Shown piece after piece: positions 34,014-45,758 of a DNA stretch of 64,000 bases (within the stretch, counting starts at the first letter, position 1; every line of letters begins with the position of its first letter). The position numbers were made by a program, and so were the translations under genes. The DNA comes from Adiantum capillus-veneris (taxonomy: Eukaryota > Streptophyta > Polypodiopsida > Polypodiales > Pteridaceae): positions 24,392,469 through 24,456,468 of the forward strand of contig CM043942.1 of assembly GCA_014529385.2 (NCBI GenBank), in the 5' to 3' direction. The notes beneath the pieces were generated by a model. It searched no databases. It saw only the letters and a program-made list of their open reading frames with translations, and was not told the origin of the DNA.

Positions 34014-35428
34014 ATGGTCATCACTCAAAGCGGAATGGATACTTCGCTTAGCGGTGATGAGCATGAGAGAGGCGAAGAAGAATTTTCCCCACCAGGAGGT
34101 TTTTCTGACCCTTTTCCATCTATGACACCTACCAAGAAAGAATGGCAGCCATAGCGCGTGAGAGCGAGCAAGCACGCTTGGAAGCCAAAGCAAAACAAGC
34201 AGAATATAACCGCGAGACCACAGCAAGAATGCAAGCGATGTTGCGACTCTTTTCTCAAATGCAGGCACATATTCAACAAGATCGGGAAAAGGAGACTCTC
34301 TCAGTCTCTTTTTCTCCACAGCATGATACACAGGATTTGCATGATTCTGTGAAGCATGATGAGTTGATTAAAAATGATGAGCATGATGATTTAAATGATG
34401 ATAAGCATGATGATTTGGATGACAATGACAACCATGATGATTTTCATGATCAAGATGTGATTTCTCACAAGCATGATGAGTTGCATGAAGAAGATGTAAT
34501 TGTTTAGAAGGATGATGTGTTAGTGGATGCTTTTTCTAGCGAAGCTAACCTCGTTGTAGATTCGATCAATCACGAAGAACCGATCTTGGCTTTCGAGTCG
34601 AGGTCCAAAGAACCCCCTCAGAAAGAACCCCTTCAAGAAGAACCGATCTTGGCTCTTGAGCCTAGGTCCAAAGAACCCACCCAGGAAGTATTATGTGTTC
34701 GCATGATTAGTACGCACGCATTGTTCGAGTGTTTCATTCGTGACCGTTTCCTGTATTTTAGTCAACATCTTTATGTGATCTCTTTTCCTAGGCATGACAT
34801 ATTGTGTGTTGAGCACGTTTCTCTCATGGATGAGCACGAATGTATGCGGATTTTTCATGCAAAGCTGAAAAGTATGTATGACAGGAAGTCACATTCCATG
34901 TCTCTTCCTTGGCATGACACAGTTGTAGTAAGAGCACATGAAAGTATGAGCACCAAGCATGGGCATTTCCGTTGTGAATTGCCAAAGTTGATTGCTCTAG
35001 ATCATAAGAGAAAGATTCGATCTCATTGTTTGCATGTGTTTGATGAACACTTTGTCACTCCGTCTCTATATTCATCTACATTGCATACACAGTCTTTAGC
35101 AAAGACAAGATTTTTTCCAATCACTTTACATGGAATAGGTATGTTCATGGTTTTGTGTTGGGAATGGTTTCAGGAATTTTCAACCATGGAGATTCTTGAA
35201 GACGAAAGAAGCAGGTCTCTAGATAAAGTTGAAGCATCGAAGGAGCCACAGAAGACTTTGAGTCGCTTTCGGCGCGGTCCAAAGAAGCAAGCATTGCAAA
35301 CCGTTATGAAGTTCAAGTACCGCACGACTCACACATCAGTGGGCCGACGAAGAATCCCTTGCAGGATTCCGGATGCTTTTGGAGATCTCCCTCGACGCCA
35401 TACAGTTCGATACCAGTACCTCACTTTG
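34014..35428 (+). pseudogene. Pal ORF, copy b
   Basis: Unknown protein of the Pal family. The ATG at 34014 starts MVITQSGMDTS, followed by the DEHERGEEEFSPPGG motif. About 140 bp present in copy c are deleted near 34125, and the frame stops near 34155. It reopens from 34142 (coiled coil, then the Asp/His-rich repeat) and again from 34517 after a TAG near 34505. The C-terminal conserved region is open to the end, but a 2-base loss near 35338 moves it into another frame. The ancestral ORF ends just before the polypurine tract. No RT, protease or integrase motif occurs. Confidence 0.8.
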
Positions 35429-35440
35429 AAAAGGAGGGGA
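35429..35440 (+). other. Polypurine tract, Pal internal b
   Basis: AAAAGGAGGGGA directly before LTR A2; the same 12 bases precede every Pal 3' LTR except the one at 59567. Confidence 0.92.
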
Positions 35441-37071
35441 TGTCATGTGACACATCCAACCCTACGTGTCCATGGACAAGCTACAGCATCATCAGGGTTC
35501 AATCAGTCATGAAAAAGATTTGGCAGGTCTGTGTTCTTTCTGGCTTGTAGGGGCTTGGACATTATTAAGCCTGATATTATGACCTGGCCTACCGTACAGG
35601 TCGGCTTCATCTCCTAGTCTACTAGTTAACTATATTTTCGGCTATCTTGAAGCCTTAAAAACAATATAAGCTGGAATGTTTGGCTAAAATGAAGATTCTT
35701 AAATTTGATAAATTGTTTGAGCACTGTTTAATTAGACAAATTTTTTAAAATAACTCTATAGTTCTGGGATGGTGATTCTAGCTGGTTTACTTGAAGAAAT
35801 TAAGGAACTTTTTCTGATGTTGAGAGTTGCCAAATCTCAAAACTATTTTTTATTGTTTCACCAGTTGGTTAATGAGGGACAACCATATATGGGAATACTG
35901 GTTGAGAGTTTTATGAGCATCTGAATGATGGGATGTTCAGTCTAGAATAGAAGTGATCTGGCACTTTTGTGAGTCTATTCGTAGACCGTGCATGCCCAGT
36001 CACTTAGCAGAGATGCATATCCTCTGGTTGCACACAGCATGATCATCAGTATTCCCTTCAGAATCCGTCAGATTCAGTCAGGGAAATTTTCCAGTGCATT
36101 TAGCCTATTTTCCCTATTTTTCGTATTTTTCACTTATTATTTTAAAATGACTTCCCAACAAAAGTAGGTAGGGCAATTTTGCTAAGTTTGTATATAAGCA
36201 AACCCAAGTTAGCACTTTCTGGCAGAAGAGGCAACAGGAGCTCTTGCTCAACAGGCACCTTCTCAGCAAGAACCCATCAGAACCTTAGCGTTTTGGTGTT
36301 CCCTCATCGCCGACAACCTCAGCACCCTAGCGTTTCCTGTTCCCAGCAGTTTCCCACCGCATCAAGCACCAAGCCTTGGCGTTTCCAGTTTTCCCAAGAT
36401 CGCCACAGCACCAGATCATTAGCGGTTGCATCAACATGCACTAACGCCAGCAGCAAACCCTCAAGGATCAGCGTTTTTCATTAACGCTCAGCAGTCAGCC
36501 AGTGTTTTTGGTTTTCAGCCTTAGCGACAACAGATCCGCAGCATTTTTCAGCAGTCTCCATAGCAGCAGATTCATCCCTAGTTGGATGCAGAAGAACCCC
36601 CATTTTCAGCCATAAAAACGCAGCCAAAACAATCATTTTCAGCCATCGAAAACAGTCCCAGATTTTCAGCCATAGCGTTTTTATGGACAGCAATTATAAG
36701 ACCACAGATTTCAGCCCTAAAGTCGTCGTCATCATCCCCGTCGTCGTCACCGGCATAGTCCCAACTTGCATCAGTTTCCATGCATCATCATTGTACCACT
36801 TTGTGCAATCATAAGTAGACCACTCTCGCCGACGAGAGTGGGGGCTTCGGAGGAGGGTTTTACGACGTCTCTGGTGTCGTATCTCTCTTCTCTCTTTCTC
36901 TCAGTCTCATACACTTGCACGCACAGTGTGCATTCGCTTTTTTTGTGATCATAGCACTTTCCATTAAGAACGGAAGGCTCTCCCTTCCATAAGGAATAAA
37001 AGAAACCTTGAGCACAGTTCGGAGCACTCATCTTGAGCAAGGCGCAAACAATCATTCCGTTGCACCTAACA
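35441..37071 (+). repeat. Pal LTR A2, shared by internals b and c
   Basis: Closest to LTR A1, starting TGTCATGTGACACATCC and ending CACCTAACA. It is preceded by the polypurine tract of b and followed by the primer site of c, so it acts as 3' LTR of one unit and 5' LTR of the next. It carries a 429-bp foreign insertion at 35509-35937. TATA box at 36191-36198. Confidence 0.92.
35509..35937. other. 429-bp insertion of unknown origin in LTR A2
   Basis: AT-rich sequence absent from all other Pal LTRs. CAGTC lies on both sides (35504-35508 and 35938-35942), but the intact LTRs already hold two CAGTC copies here, so this is not proof of a target duplication. I see no terminal inverted repeats, no poly(A) and no long ORF. 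It looks like unique genomic or transcript-like sequence. Confidence 0.8.
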
Positions 37072-37072
37072 T

Positions 37073-37084
37073 TGGTATCAGAGC
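37073..37084 (+). other. Primer binding site, Pal internal c
   Basis: TGGTATCAGAGC, one base after LTR A2. Confidence 0.95.
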
Positions 37085-37517
37085 TTTGGCAGTGTTCTGT
37101 ATCACTCAAGGAAAGAACCACAAGAATTTTTTTGGCTTGTTGACGTCGCACAAACCCAAGTTCGCTTGGGCGTGTCGATTCCTAATCGTGTTTTGTTGAA
37201 GAGTGACAAGAATCCCAAGAAAGAAGGGCTTTTCCAGCCTCCCCTTGTGTCTTTTTTCACTCATTGAGAGCGGACCGTGCACTTAGCGGCCGGCCAATCG
37301 ACGTGAGGTGGGAAAAAGCAACCTTGGTGTGAGCGCAAGGCCGCCAAGGGGTACACCCGCGGAAAAGAGTAGAACTCGGGTGAAGAGAAGATCCTTCTCC
37401 AACGCGATTTGCAAGCAAAAGAAAACCTCAAGAATCTCAAGAACCTCAAGAACCTCAAGACCCTCAAGAACCCAAGTTCCTCGTGAACTTAAGAACCCAA
37501 GAACCCAAGACTTCCGA

Positions 37518-39052
37518 ATGGTCATCACTCCAAGCGGAATGGATACTTCGCTTGGCGGTGATGAGCATGAGAGAGGCGAAGAAGAATTTTCCCCACCAAG
37601 AGGTTTTTCTGACCCTTTTCCATCTACGACACCGATTGCACTAACTCCTATGGAGGCTTTCGACAAGAGGATGATGGACAAGAAGTTAGAAGACAAAGCA
37701 AGAGATGCCGGACGAGAAGCAGAAAGAAAAGCCTACGGTGAAGACATGGCAACCATAGAGCGCTAGTACCAAGAAAGAATGGCAACCATAGCGCGTGAGA
37801 ACGAGCAAGCACGCTTGGAAGCCAAAGCAAGACAAGCAGAATATGACCGCGAGACCACAGCAAGAATGCAAGCGATGTTGCGACTCTTTTTTCAAATGCA
37901 GGCACAGATTCAACAAGATCGGGAAAAGGAGACTCTCTCAGTCTCTTTTTCTCCACATCATGATACATAGGATTTGCATGATTATGAGAAGCATGATGAG
38001 TTGATTAAAAATGATGAGCATGATGATTTAAATGATGATAAGCATGATGATTTCGATGACAATGACAAGCATGATGATTTGCATGATCAAGATGCGATTT
38101 GTCACAAGCATGATGAGTTGCATGAAGAAGATGTGATTGTTCACAGGGATGATGTGTTAGTGGATGCTTTTTCTACCGAAGCTAACCTCGTTGTAGATTC
38201 GATCAATCACGAAAAAACCGATCTTGGCTTTCGAGTCGAGGTCCAAAGAACCCCTTGTGGAAGAACCGATCTTGGCTCTCGAACCTAGGTCCAAAGAACC
38301 CTCACAGGAAGTATTACGTGTTCGCATGATTAGTACGCACGCATTGTTCGAGTGTTTCATTCATGATTGTTTCCTGTATTTTAGTCAGCGTCTTAATGTG
38401 ATCCCTTTTCTTAGGCATGACATATTGTACGTTGAGCACATTTCACTCATGAATGAACACAGATGTATGCGGAGTTTTCATGAAAAGCTAAAAGGTGTGC
38501 ATTCACAAAACTCACATTTCATGTCTCTTCCTTGGCACGACACATTAGTAGAAAGAGCACATGAAAGTATGAGCATCAAGCGTGGGCATTTCCATTGTGT
38601 TTTGCCACAGTTGATTGATGTAGATCCACACGACAAGATTCAATCTCATTGTTTGCGTGTGTGTGGTGAACGGGTTACCATTCCGTCTCTTTGTTCATCT
38701 ACATTGCATGCACAGTCTTTGAGGAAGACACGATTTTTTCCACTCACTTTACATGGAATAGGTATGTTCATGGTTTTGTGTTGGAAATGGTTTCAGGAAT
38801 TTTCAGCCATGGAGATTCTTGAAGAAGAAAGAAGCATGACTCTGGACGAAGTTGAAGCATTGAAGGAGCCACAAAAGACTTTGTGTCGCTTTCGGCACGG
38901 CCCAAAGAAGCAAGCGTTGCAGACTTTTATGAAGTTCAAGTACCGCACGAGCCACACAACAAAGTGGGCCGGCGAAGAGTCCCTTCCAGGATTCCGGATG
39001 CTATTGGCGATCTCCCTCGACGCCATACAGTTCGGTACCAGTACCTCCTTTG
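37518..39052 (+). pseudogene. Pal ORF, copy c
   Basis: The ATG at 37518 starts MVITPSGMDTSLGGDEHE. The coiled coil is longer than in b. TAG stops occur near 37764 and 37968, and one extra base in an A run near 38215 shifts the frame inside the EPILALE-type repeats. The C-terminal region (about 38290-39050) is open, with LPWHDTLVERAHESM, TRFFPLTLHGIGMFMVLCW and MEILEEERSMTLDEVEALK. It is one of the longest uninterrupted copies of that region. Confidence 0.82.
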
Positions 39053-39064
39053 AAAAGGAGGGGA
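39053..39064 (+). other. Polypurine tract, Pal internal c
   Basis: AAAAGGAGGGGA before LTR B1. Confidence 0.92.
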
Positions 39065-40262
39065 TGCCACGTCACACATCCAACCCTATGTGTCCGTGGA
39101 CAAGCTACAGCATGACCAGGGTTCAATTCAGTCAAGTCAGTCTAGAATAGGAAGTGATCTAGCACTTTTGTGAGTCTGTCCGCAGACCGTGCATGTCCAG
39201 ACACTTAGTATAGATGCATATCCTCTGGTTGCACACAACATGATCATAAGCATTCCCATAAGAATCCTTCAAGGGAATTTTCCAGTGCATTTAGCCTATT
39301 TTTCCTATTTTTGACATTTTTCACTTATTATTTTTAAGTGACTTTTGTTGGAAAGTAGGTAGGGCAAATTGAGTAAGTTGTATATAAGCAAACCTAAACT
39401 AGCACTATTTGGCAGAAGAGGCAGCAGGAGCACCATTGCTCAACAAGCAACTTCTCAGCAGAACCCCAAGCCCTAGCGTTTTTGCTCCACAGCAACCACC
39501 TAGCGTTTTTGGACCATATCAGCCAGCGATTTGCACTTGCAGATTCCAGCGACAGCAAAACATCAGATCAACCTAGCGTTTTGCATTTGCAAGACAACCG
39601 GCGACAGATTTGCAGATCTTCAGCCCTAGTGTTTTTGCATCTGCATCATCACCCAACGTTTTGCAGATTCACCGCGACGGAATATCAAGAAACCTCAGCG
39701 TTTTCAGTTTTCAGCCTTTAGACACCGCAGATCAAGTCCCGAACCTCGGAGATCTCACCTTCCCGCAGCAGTTCCTCGCCGCACGGTCAGTTTCCGCAAG
39801 GTTTACATTTTCAGCCCAGAAAACACAGATTTCAGCATCTGCGTTTTCAGCGCGTCGTCGTCGCATCGTCGTCATCGACATAGAGTCAGAATTCAGCAGA
39901 TAAAGATTTGCAGATTTCAGCCTTTAGCATTTTCAGATTTCAGCCCGGCTCGTCGTCGACATCGTCGGCAAGTCCAAGCATTGTAGAGATTTGTGCAATC
40001 ATAAGTGGACTGCTCTCGCCATAGAGAGTGGGGCCTTCGGAGGAGGGTTTTACAACGTCTCTAGTGTCGTATTCTCTTCTCTCTCTATCTCTCAGTCTCA
40101 TACACCTTCACGCACAGTGTTCATTCACTTTGTTTATGATCATTGCACTCTCTCATTAAGAACGGAAGGCTCTCCCTACCATAAGAACAAAAGGAACCTT
40201 GAGCACAGTTCGGTGCACTCATCTTGAGCAAAGTTAAAACGTTCATTCCGCTGCACCTTACA
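39065..40262 (+). repeat. Pal LTR B1, shared by internals c and d
   Basis: Starts TGCCACGTCACACATCC, so the palindrome is mutated, and ends CACCTTACA; 1198 bp. Pairs with LTR B2 (43457), which has the same start. Since the 5' LTR of internal c is of type A and its 3' LTR of type B, c is flanked by two different subfamilies. TATA box at 39381-39388. At least six AGCGTTTT-like motifs at 39475-39850. Confidence 0.93.
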
Positions 40263-40263
40263 T

Positions 40264-40275
40264 TGGTATCAGAGC
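40264..40275 (+). other. Primer binding site, Pal internal d
   Basis: TGGTATCAGAGC, one base after LTR B1. Confidence 0.95.
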
Positions 40276-40725
40276 TTTGGCAATGTTTTGTATCACTCAA
40301 GGAAAGAACCACAAGAATCACAAGAATTCTTTTTTGCTTGTTGCGGTCGCACGAACCCAAGTTCGCTTGGGCAAGTCGATTCCTAATCGTGTTTTTGAGG
40401 AGTGACGGGAATCCCAAGAAAGAAGGGCTTGTCCAGCCTCCCCTCGTGCCTCTTTTCACTCATTGAGAGCGGGCCATGCACTTAGCGGCCGGCCAATCGA
40501 CGTGAGGTGAGAAAAAGCAACCTTGGTGTGAGCGCAAGGTTGCCAAGGGGTGCGCCCACGGAAAAGAGTAGAACTCGGGTGAAGAGAAGATCCTTCTCAA
40601 ACACAGATTGCAAGCGAAAGAAGAACCTCAAGAACCTCAAGAACCCCAAGAATCAAGACCCACAAGAACCCAAGTTCCTCGTGAACTTAAGAACCCAAGA
40701 CCACAAGAACCCACAACTTCAGTGG

Positions 40726-43444
40726 ATGGTCATCACTCGAAGCGGAATGGATACTTCGATTGGAGCTGGTGAGCATGAGAGAGGCGAAGAAGAATTTTCC
40801 CCACCAGGAGTTTTTTCCGAGCCTCCCCCTTCCCCATCTATGTCAAGGATTGCACTAACTCCTATGGAGACCTTGGACCAGATGTTTATGAAAAGGAAGT
40901 TAGAACGCGAAGCAAGAAATGCAGAAAGAATGGCAAAAATGGAACGTAGACACGTAGAAAGAAGAGCAGAAAGAAAAGCAGAAATGGAGCGCAAACACCA
41001 AGAAAGAATGGCAACCGCCGTCAAAGAAAAGAGCGACCAACACATGAAAGAGTCTTGCGACTCTTTTCTCAAGTACAGGCACAAATGCAAGAGATTCAGG
41101 AAAAGGAGACTCTCTCAATCTCTTCTTCTCCCAAGCATGATACACAAGATTTGCATCATGATAAGCATCATGATTTGAATGACAATGATTTGCATGATGA
41201 TTTGAATGACAATGATAAGCATGATGATTTGGATGATAAAGATGAGCATGATGATTTGCATGATCAAGATGTGATTTCTCACAAGCATGATGATTTGCAT
41301 GATCAAGATGTGATTTCTCACAAGCATGATGAGTTGCATGAAAATGATGTGATTGTTCACAAGGATGATGTGTTAGTTGATACTTTCTCTAGTGAAGCTA
41401 ACCTCATTGCAGATTCGATCCGTCACGAAGAACCGATCTTGGCTCTCGAGCCTAGGTCCCTAGGTCCAAAGAACCCCCTCAGGACGAACCGGTCTTGGCT
41501 CTCGAGCCTAGGTCCGAAGAACCCTCACAGAAAGTACTATGTGTTCGTTTGATTAGTCAGCACGCATTGTACAAGTGTTTCATTCGTGATCGTTTCCTGT
41601 ATTTTAATCAGCATCTTAATGTGATCCCTTTTCCTAGGCGTGACATATTGTACGTTGAGCACGTTTCACTCATGAATGAACACGGATGTATGCGGAGTTT
41701 TCATGAAAAGCTAAAAGGTATTGTAAGGTGCAGCGGAATGAATGTTGTATTTTCTCAAGATTAGTGATCCTTATCGCTCAAGGTTCCTTTTAGTTCTTAG
41801 GGAAGGAGAGAGCCTTCCGTCTTTATGGAGAGTGCTATGATCACGAACAAAGTGAGTGGATATTGTGCATGCAAGTGAATGAGACTGAGAGAAGGAGAGA
41901 GAAGAGATACGACACCCGAGAGGTTGTAAAACCCTCCTCCGAAGGCCCCACTCTCATCGGCGAGAGTGTTCTACTTTGATTGCACAAATGTGTACAATGC
42001 GAATGCAATGGACTGATGCAACTTGGACTATGCCGATGACAACGACGATGGTGACGACGACGACTTGATGGCTGAAATCTGTGATCTTCTAATCGCTGAA
42101 TTCGGGGACTGTTTCGGTGGCTGAAAATGACTGTTTTGACTGCGTTTTTATGGTTGAAAATGGGGGAGCATCTGCAACCAACTTTGGGGTGGTTCTGCTA
42201 CTGTGCATGAGGCTGAAAACGCTGTGGATCTGAGGCGGTTTAGGGCTGAAAACTAAAACGCTGGCTAGTTTTGCCTCCTTGCCAAAACGCTGGCCTGATC
42301 TGAATCTGCAAATCAAAAACACTGATTTGGCTGCTTGGGAAAAACGCTAGCAATGCTGATGAATTCTGCTGGCAATAGCAGTTATCTGCTAGCGCTAGGG
42401 TTCTTGTGGTGTTGACGATCGAGGCTAGGCTGAAAACGCCAGATCTTGCGGGTCGGCGAGGATGGGATCTCCAAAAACGCCAAGGTGCTTGGGGGGATAC
42501 TGCTGAGAAGTCGCCTGTTGAGCGGGAAGCTCCTGCTGCCTCTTCTACCAGAAAGTGTGAACTTTGGTTTGCTTATATATTAACTTAGCAAAATTGCCCA
42601 ACCTACTTATGTACGAAAGTCACTTAAAAATAATAAGTGAAAATCCCAATAAATAGGAAAATAGGCTAAATGCACTGGAAAATTCCCCTAACTGATGCTA
42701 ATGGATTCTGATGGGAAGTCCGATGATCATGCTGTGTGCAACCGGAGGATATGCATCCATGCTAAGTGACTGGGCATGCACGGTCTACGAATAGACTCAC
42801 AAAAGTGTCAGATCACTGCTAATCGACTTAACTGAACTGACTGAACCCTTCTGTGGTGTAGCTTGTCCACGGACACACAGGGTTGGGATGTGTCACGTGA
42901 CAGGTATGCATTCACAGAAGTCACATTTCATGTCTCTTCCTTGGCACGACACATTCGTAGAAAGAGCACATGAAAGTATGAGCATCAAGCGTGGGCATTT
43001 CCATTGTGTTTTGCCACAGTTGATTGATTTAGATCCACACAACAAGATTCAATCTCATTGTTTACGTGTGTGTGGTGAACGGGTTACCATTTCGTCTCTT
43101 TGTTCATCTACATTGCATGCACACTCTTTTTTCCACTCACTTTACATGGAATAGGTATGCTCATGGTTTTGTGTTGGAAATGGTTTAAGGAATTTTCAGC
43201 CATGGAGATTCTTGAAGAAGAAAGAACCATGACTCTGGACGAAGTTGAAGCATTGAAGGAGCCACAGAAGACTTTGTGTCGCTTTCGGCGCGGCCCAAAG
43301 AAGCAAGCGTTGCAGACCTTTATGAAGTTCAAGTACCGCACGAGCCACACAACAAAGTGGGCCGGCGAAGAGTCCTCCAGGATTCCGGATGCTATTGGCG
43401 ATCTCCCTCGACGCCATACAGTTCGGTACCAGTACCTCACTTTG
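40726..43444 (+). pseudogene. Pal ORF, copy d, split by a solo LTR
   Basis: The ATG at 40726 starts MVITRSGMDTSIGAGEHE. The coiled coil loses frame near 41040; the Asp/His-rich repeat is open from about 41055 and is longer than in other copies, with the phrase HDDLHDQDVISHK present twice. The frame is lost again in the EPILALE-type repeats near 41460 through a short duplication (CCTAGGTCC twice). The C-terminal region is cut at 41721 by an inverted Pal LTR and continues at 42908, after one copy of GGTAT. It ends before the polypurine tract at 43445. Confidence 0.82.
41722..42902 (-). mobile_element. Inverted solo LTR of Pal
   Basis: A full Pal LTR on the minus strand, from TGTCACGTGACA at its start (42902) to CACCTTACA at its end (41722). 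It is flanked by the perfect duplication GGTAT (41717-41721 and 42903-42907). No internal sequence remains, so it arose by LTR-LTR recombination after insertion into the ORF of copy d. Its LTR type differs from A, B and C in the leader. Confidence 0.95.
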
Positions 43445-43456
43445 AAAAGGAGGGGA
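43445..43456 (+). other. Polypurine tract, Pal internal d
   Basis: AAAAGGAGGGGA before LTR B2. Confidence 0.92.
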
Positions 43457-44654
43457 TGCCACGTCACACATCCAACCCTATGTGTCCGTGGACAAGCTAC
43501 AGCATGACCAGGGTTCAATTCAGTCAAGTCAGTCTAGAATAGGAAGTGATCTGGCACTTTTGTGAGTCTATTCGCAGACCGTGCATGTCCAGACACTTAG
43601 TATAGATGCATATCCTATGGTTGCACACAACATGATCATAAGGATTCCCATCAGAATCCTTCAAGGGAATTTTCTAGTGCATTTAGCCTATTTTCCCTAT
43701 TTTTGACATTTTTCACTTATTATTTTTAAGTGACTTTTGTTGGAAAGTAGGTAGGGCAAATTGAGTAAGTTTGTATATAAGCAAACCTAGACTAGCACTA
43801 TTTGGCAGAAGAGGCAGCAAGAGCACCATTGCTCAACAAGCAACTTCTCAGCAGAACCCCAAGCCCTAGCGTTTTTGCTCCATAGCAACCACCTAGCGTT
43901 TTTGGACCATATCAGCCAGCGACTTGCACTTGAAAATTCCAGCGACAGTAAAACATCAGATCAGCCTAGCGTTTTGCATTTGCAAGACAACCGGCGACAG
44001 ATTTGCAGATTTTCAGCCCTAGTGTTTTTGCATCTGCATCATCACCCAACGTTTTGCAAATTCACTGCGACGGAATATCAAGAAACCTCAGCGTTTTCAG
44101 TTTTCAGCCTTTAGACACCGCAGATCAAGTCCCGAACCTCGCAGATCTCACCTTCCCACAGCAGTTCCTCGCCGCACGGTCAGTTCAGCAAGGTTTACAG
44201 TTTCAGCCCGAAAAACGCAGATTTCAGCATCTGCGTTTTCAGCGCATCGTCGTCGCATCGTCGTCATCGACATAGAGTCAGAATTCAGCAGATAAAGATT
44301 TGCAGATTTCAGCCTTTAGCATTTTCAGATTTCAGCCCGGCTCGTCGTCGACATCGTCGGCAAGTCCAAGCATTGTAGAGATTTGTGCAATCATAAGTGG
44401 ACTGCTCTCGCCATAGAGAGTGGGGCCTTCGGAGGAGGGTTTTACAACGTCTCTAGTGTCGTATTCTCTTCTCTCTCTATCTCTCAGTCTCATACACCTT
44501 CACGCACAGTGTTCATTCACTTTGTTTATGATCATTGCACTCTCTCATTAAGAACGGAAGGCTCTCCCTTCCATAAGAACAAAAGGAACCTTGAGCACAG
44601 TTCGGAGCACTCATCTTGAGCAAAGTTAAAACGTTCATTCCGCTGCACCTTACA
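43457..44654 (+). repeat. Pal LTR B2
   Basis: Starts TGCCACGTCACAC and ends CACCTTACA, very similar to B1. It is followed not by a primer site but directly by mid-ORF sequence (GACTCTTTTCTC), so it is the right end of the A1-b-A2-c-B1-d-B2 chain inside another element. TATA box at 43774-43781. Confidence 0.92.
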
Positions 44655-45746
44655 GACTCTTTTCTCAAGTGCAGGCACAGATGCAAGAGATTCGGGAAAA
44701 GGAGACTCTCTCAGTCTCTTCCTCTCCAAAGCAAGACATACAGGATTTGCATGATGATTTGGATGACAAATTAAGAATGATGATTTGGATGACACTGACA
44801 AGCATGATGATTTTCATGAAGATGATGTGACTGTTCACAAGGATGATGTGTTAGTGGATGCTTTTTCTAGAGAAGCTAACCTCGTTGCAGATTCCATCAA
44901 TCACGAAGAATCGATCTTGGCTCTCGAGTCGAGGTCCAAAGAACCCCCTCACGAAGAAGCGATCTTGGCTCTCGAGCCTAGGTCCAAAGAACCCTTACAG
45001 GAAGTACTATGTGTTCGCATGATTAGTCAGCACGCATTGTACGAGTGTCTCATTCGTGATCGTTTCATGTAGTTTCGTCAGCGTCTTTATGTGATCCCTT
45101 TTCCTAGGCATGACATATTGTACGTTCAGCACGTTTCACTCAGGAATGAGCACGAAGGTATGCGGATTGTTCATGAAAAGCTGAAAGGTATGTATTCAAG
45201 GACATCACATTCCATGTCTCTTCCTTGGCATGACACATTTGTAGAAAGAGCACATGAAAGTATGAGCACCAAGCATAGGCATTTCCGTTGTGAATTGCCA
45301 CGGTTGATTGCTCTAGATCATAAGAGAAAGATTCGATCTCATTGTTTGTGTATGTATGGTGAACGGTTTGGCACTCCGTCTCTTTGTTCATCTACATTGC
45401 ATGCACAGTCTTTGAGGAAGACAAGATTTTTTCCACTCACTTTACATGGAATAGGTATGTTCATGGTTTTGTGTTGAAAATGGTTTGAGGAATTTTCAGC
45501 CATGGAGATTCTTGAAGAAGAAAGAAGCATGACTCTCGATGAAGTTGAAGCATTGAAGGAGCCATAGAAGACTTTGTGTCGCTTTCGGCGCGGCCCAAGG
45601 AAGCAAGCGTTGCAGACCTTTATGAAGTTCAAGTACCGCACGACCCACACATCAGAGTGGGCCAGCGAAGAGTCCCTTCCAAGATTCCGGATGCTATTGG
45701 CGATCTCCTTCGACACCATATAGTTCGGTACCAATACCTCACTTTG
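44655..45746 (+). pseudogene. Pal ORF, copy e (3' two thirds)
   Basis: Begins in the coiled coil (LFSQVQAQMQEI). The Asp/His-rich repeat is short and has a frame change near 44770. The EPILALE-type repeats are open from 44785 to 45072, where a TAG stands in the FLYF motif. The C-terminal region continues in frame from 45091, with further stops near 45475, 45565 and 45721. Primer site and N-terminus are missing, so this is the 3' part of the element whose 3' LTR is D (45759). Confidence 0.8.
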
Positions 45747-45758
45747 AAAAGGAGGGGA
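45747..45758 (+). other. Polypurine tract, Pal internal e
   Basis: AAAAGGAGGGGA before LTR D. Confidence 0.92.

Noticed and set aside
35504-35942. CAGTC flanks as a target duplication of the 429-bp insertion, or a Helitron-like TC...CTAG end pair
   Set aside because: Intact LTRs already have two CAGTC copies at this place, and the CTAG lies in normal LTR sequence; there is no 3' hairpin.
41115-41360. Minus-strand open frame of Met/Ile/Leu repeats opposite the Asp/His-rich block (also 48821-49006)
   Set aside because: It is the antisense of the KHDDL repeat; the sense strand is the conserved ORF.
32341-44659. ACCTC and GACTC as a target duplication for the A1-to-B2 chain
   Set aside because: Only three of five bases agree and the left side is rearranged gag sequence, so no duplication can be claimed.
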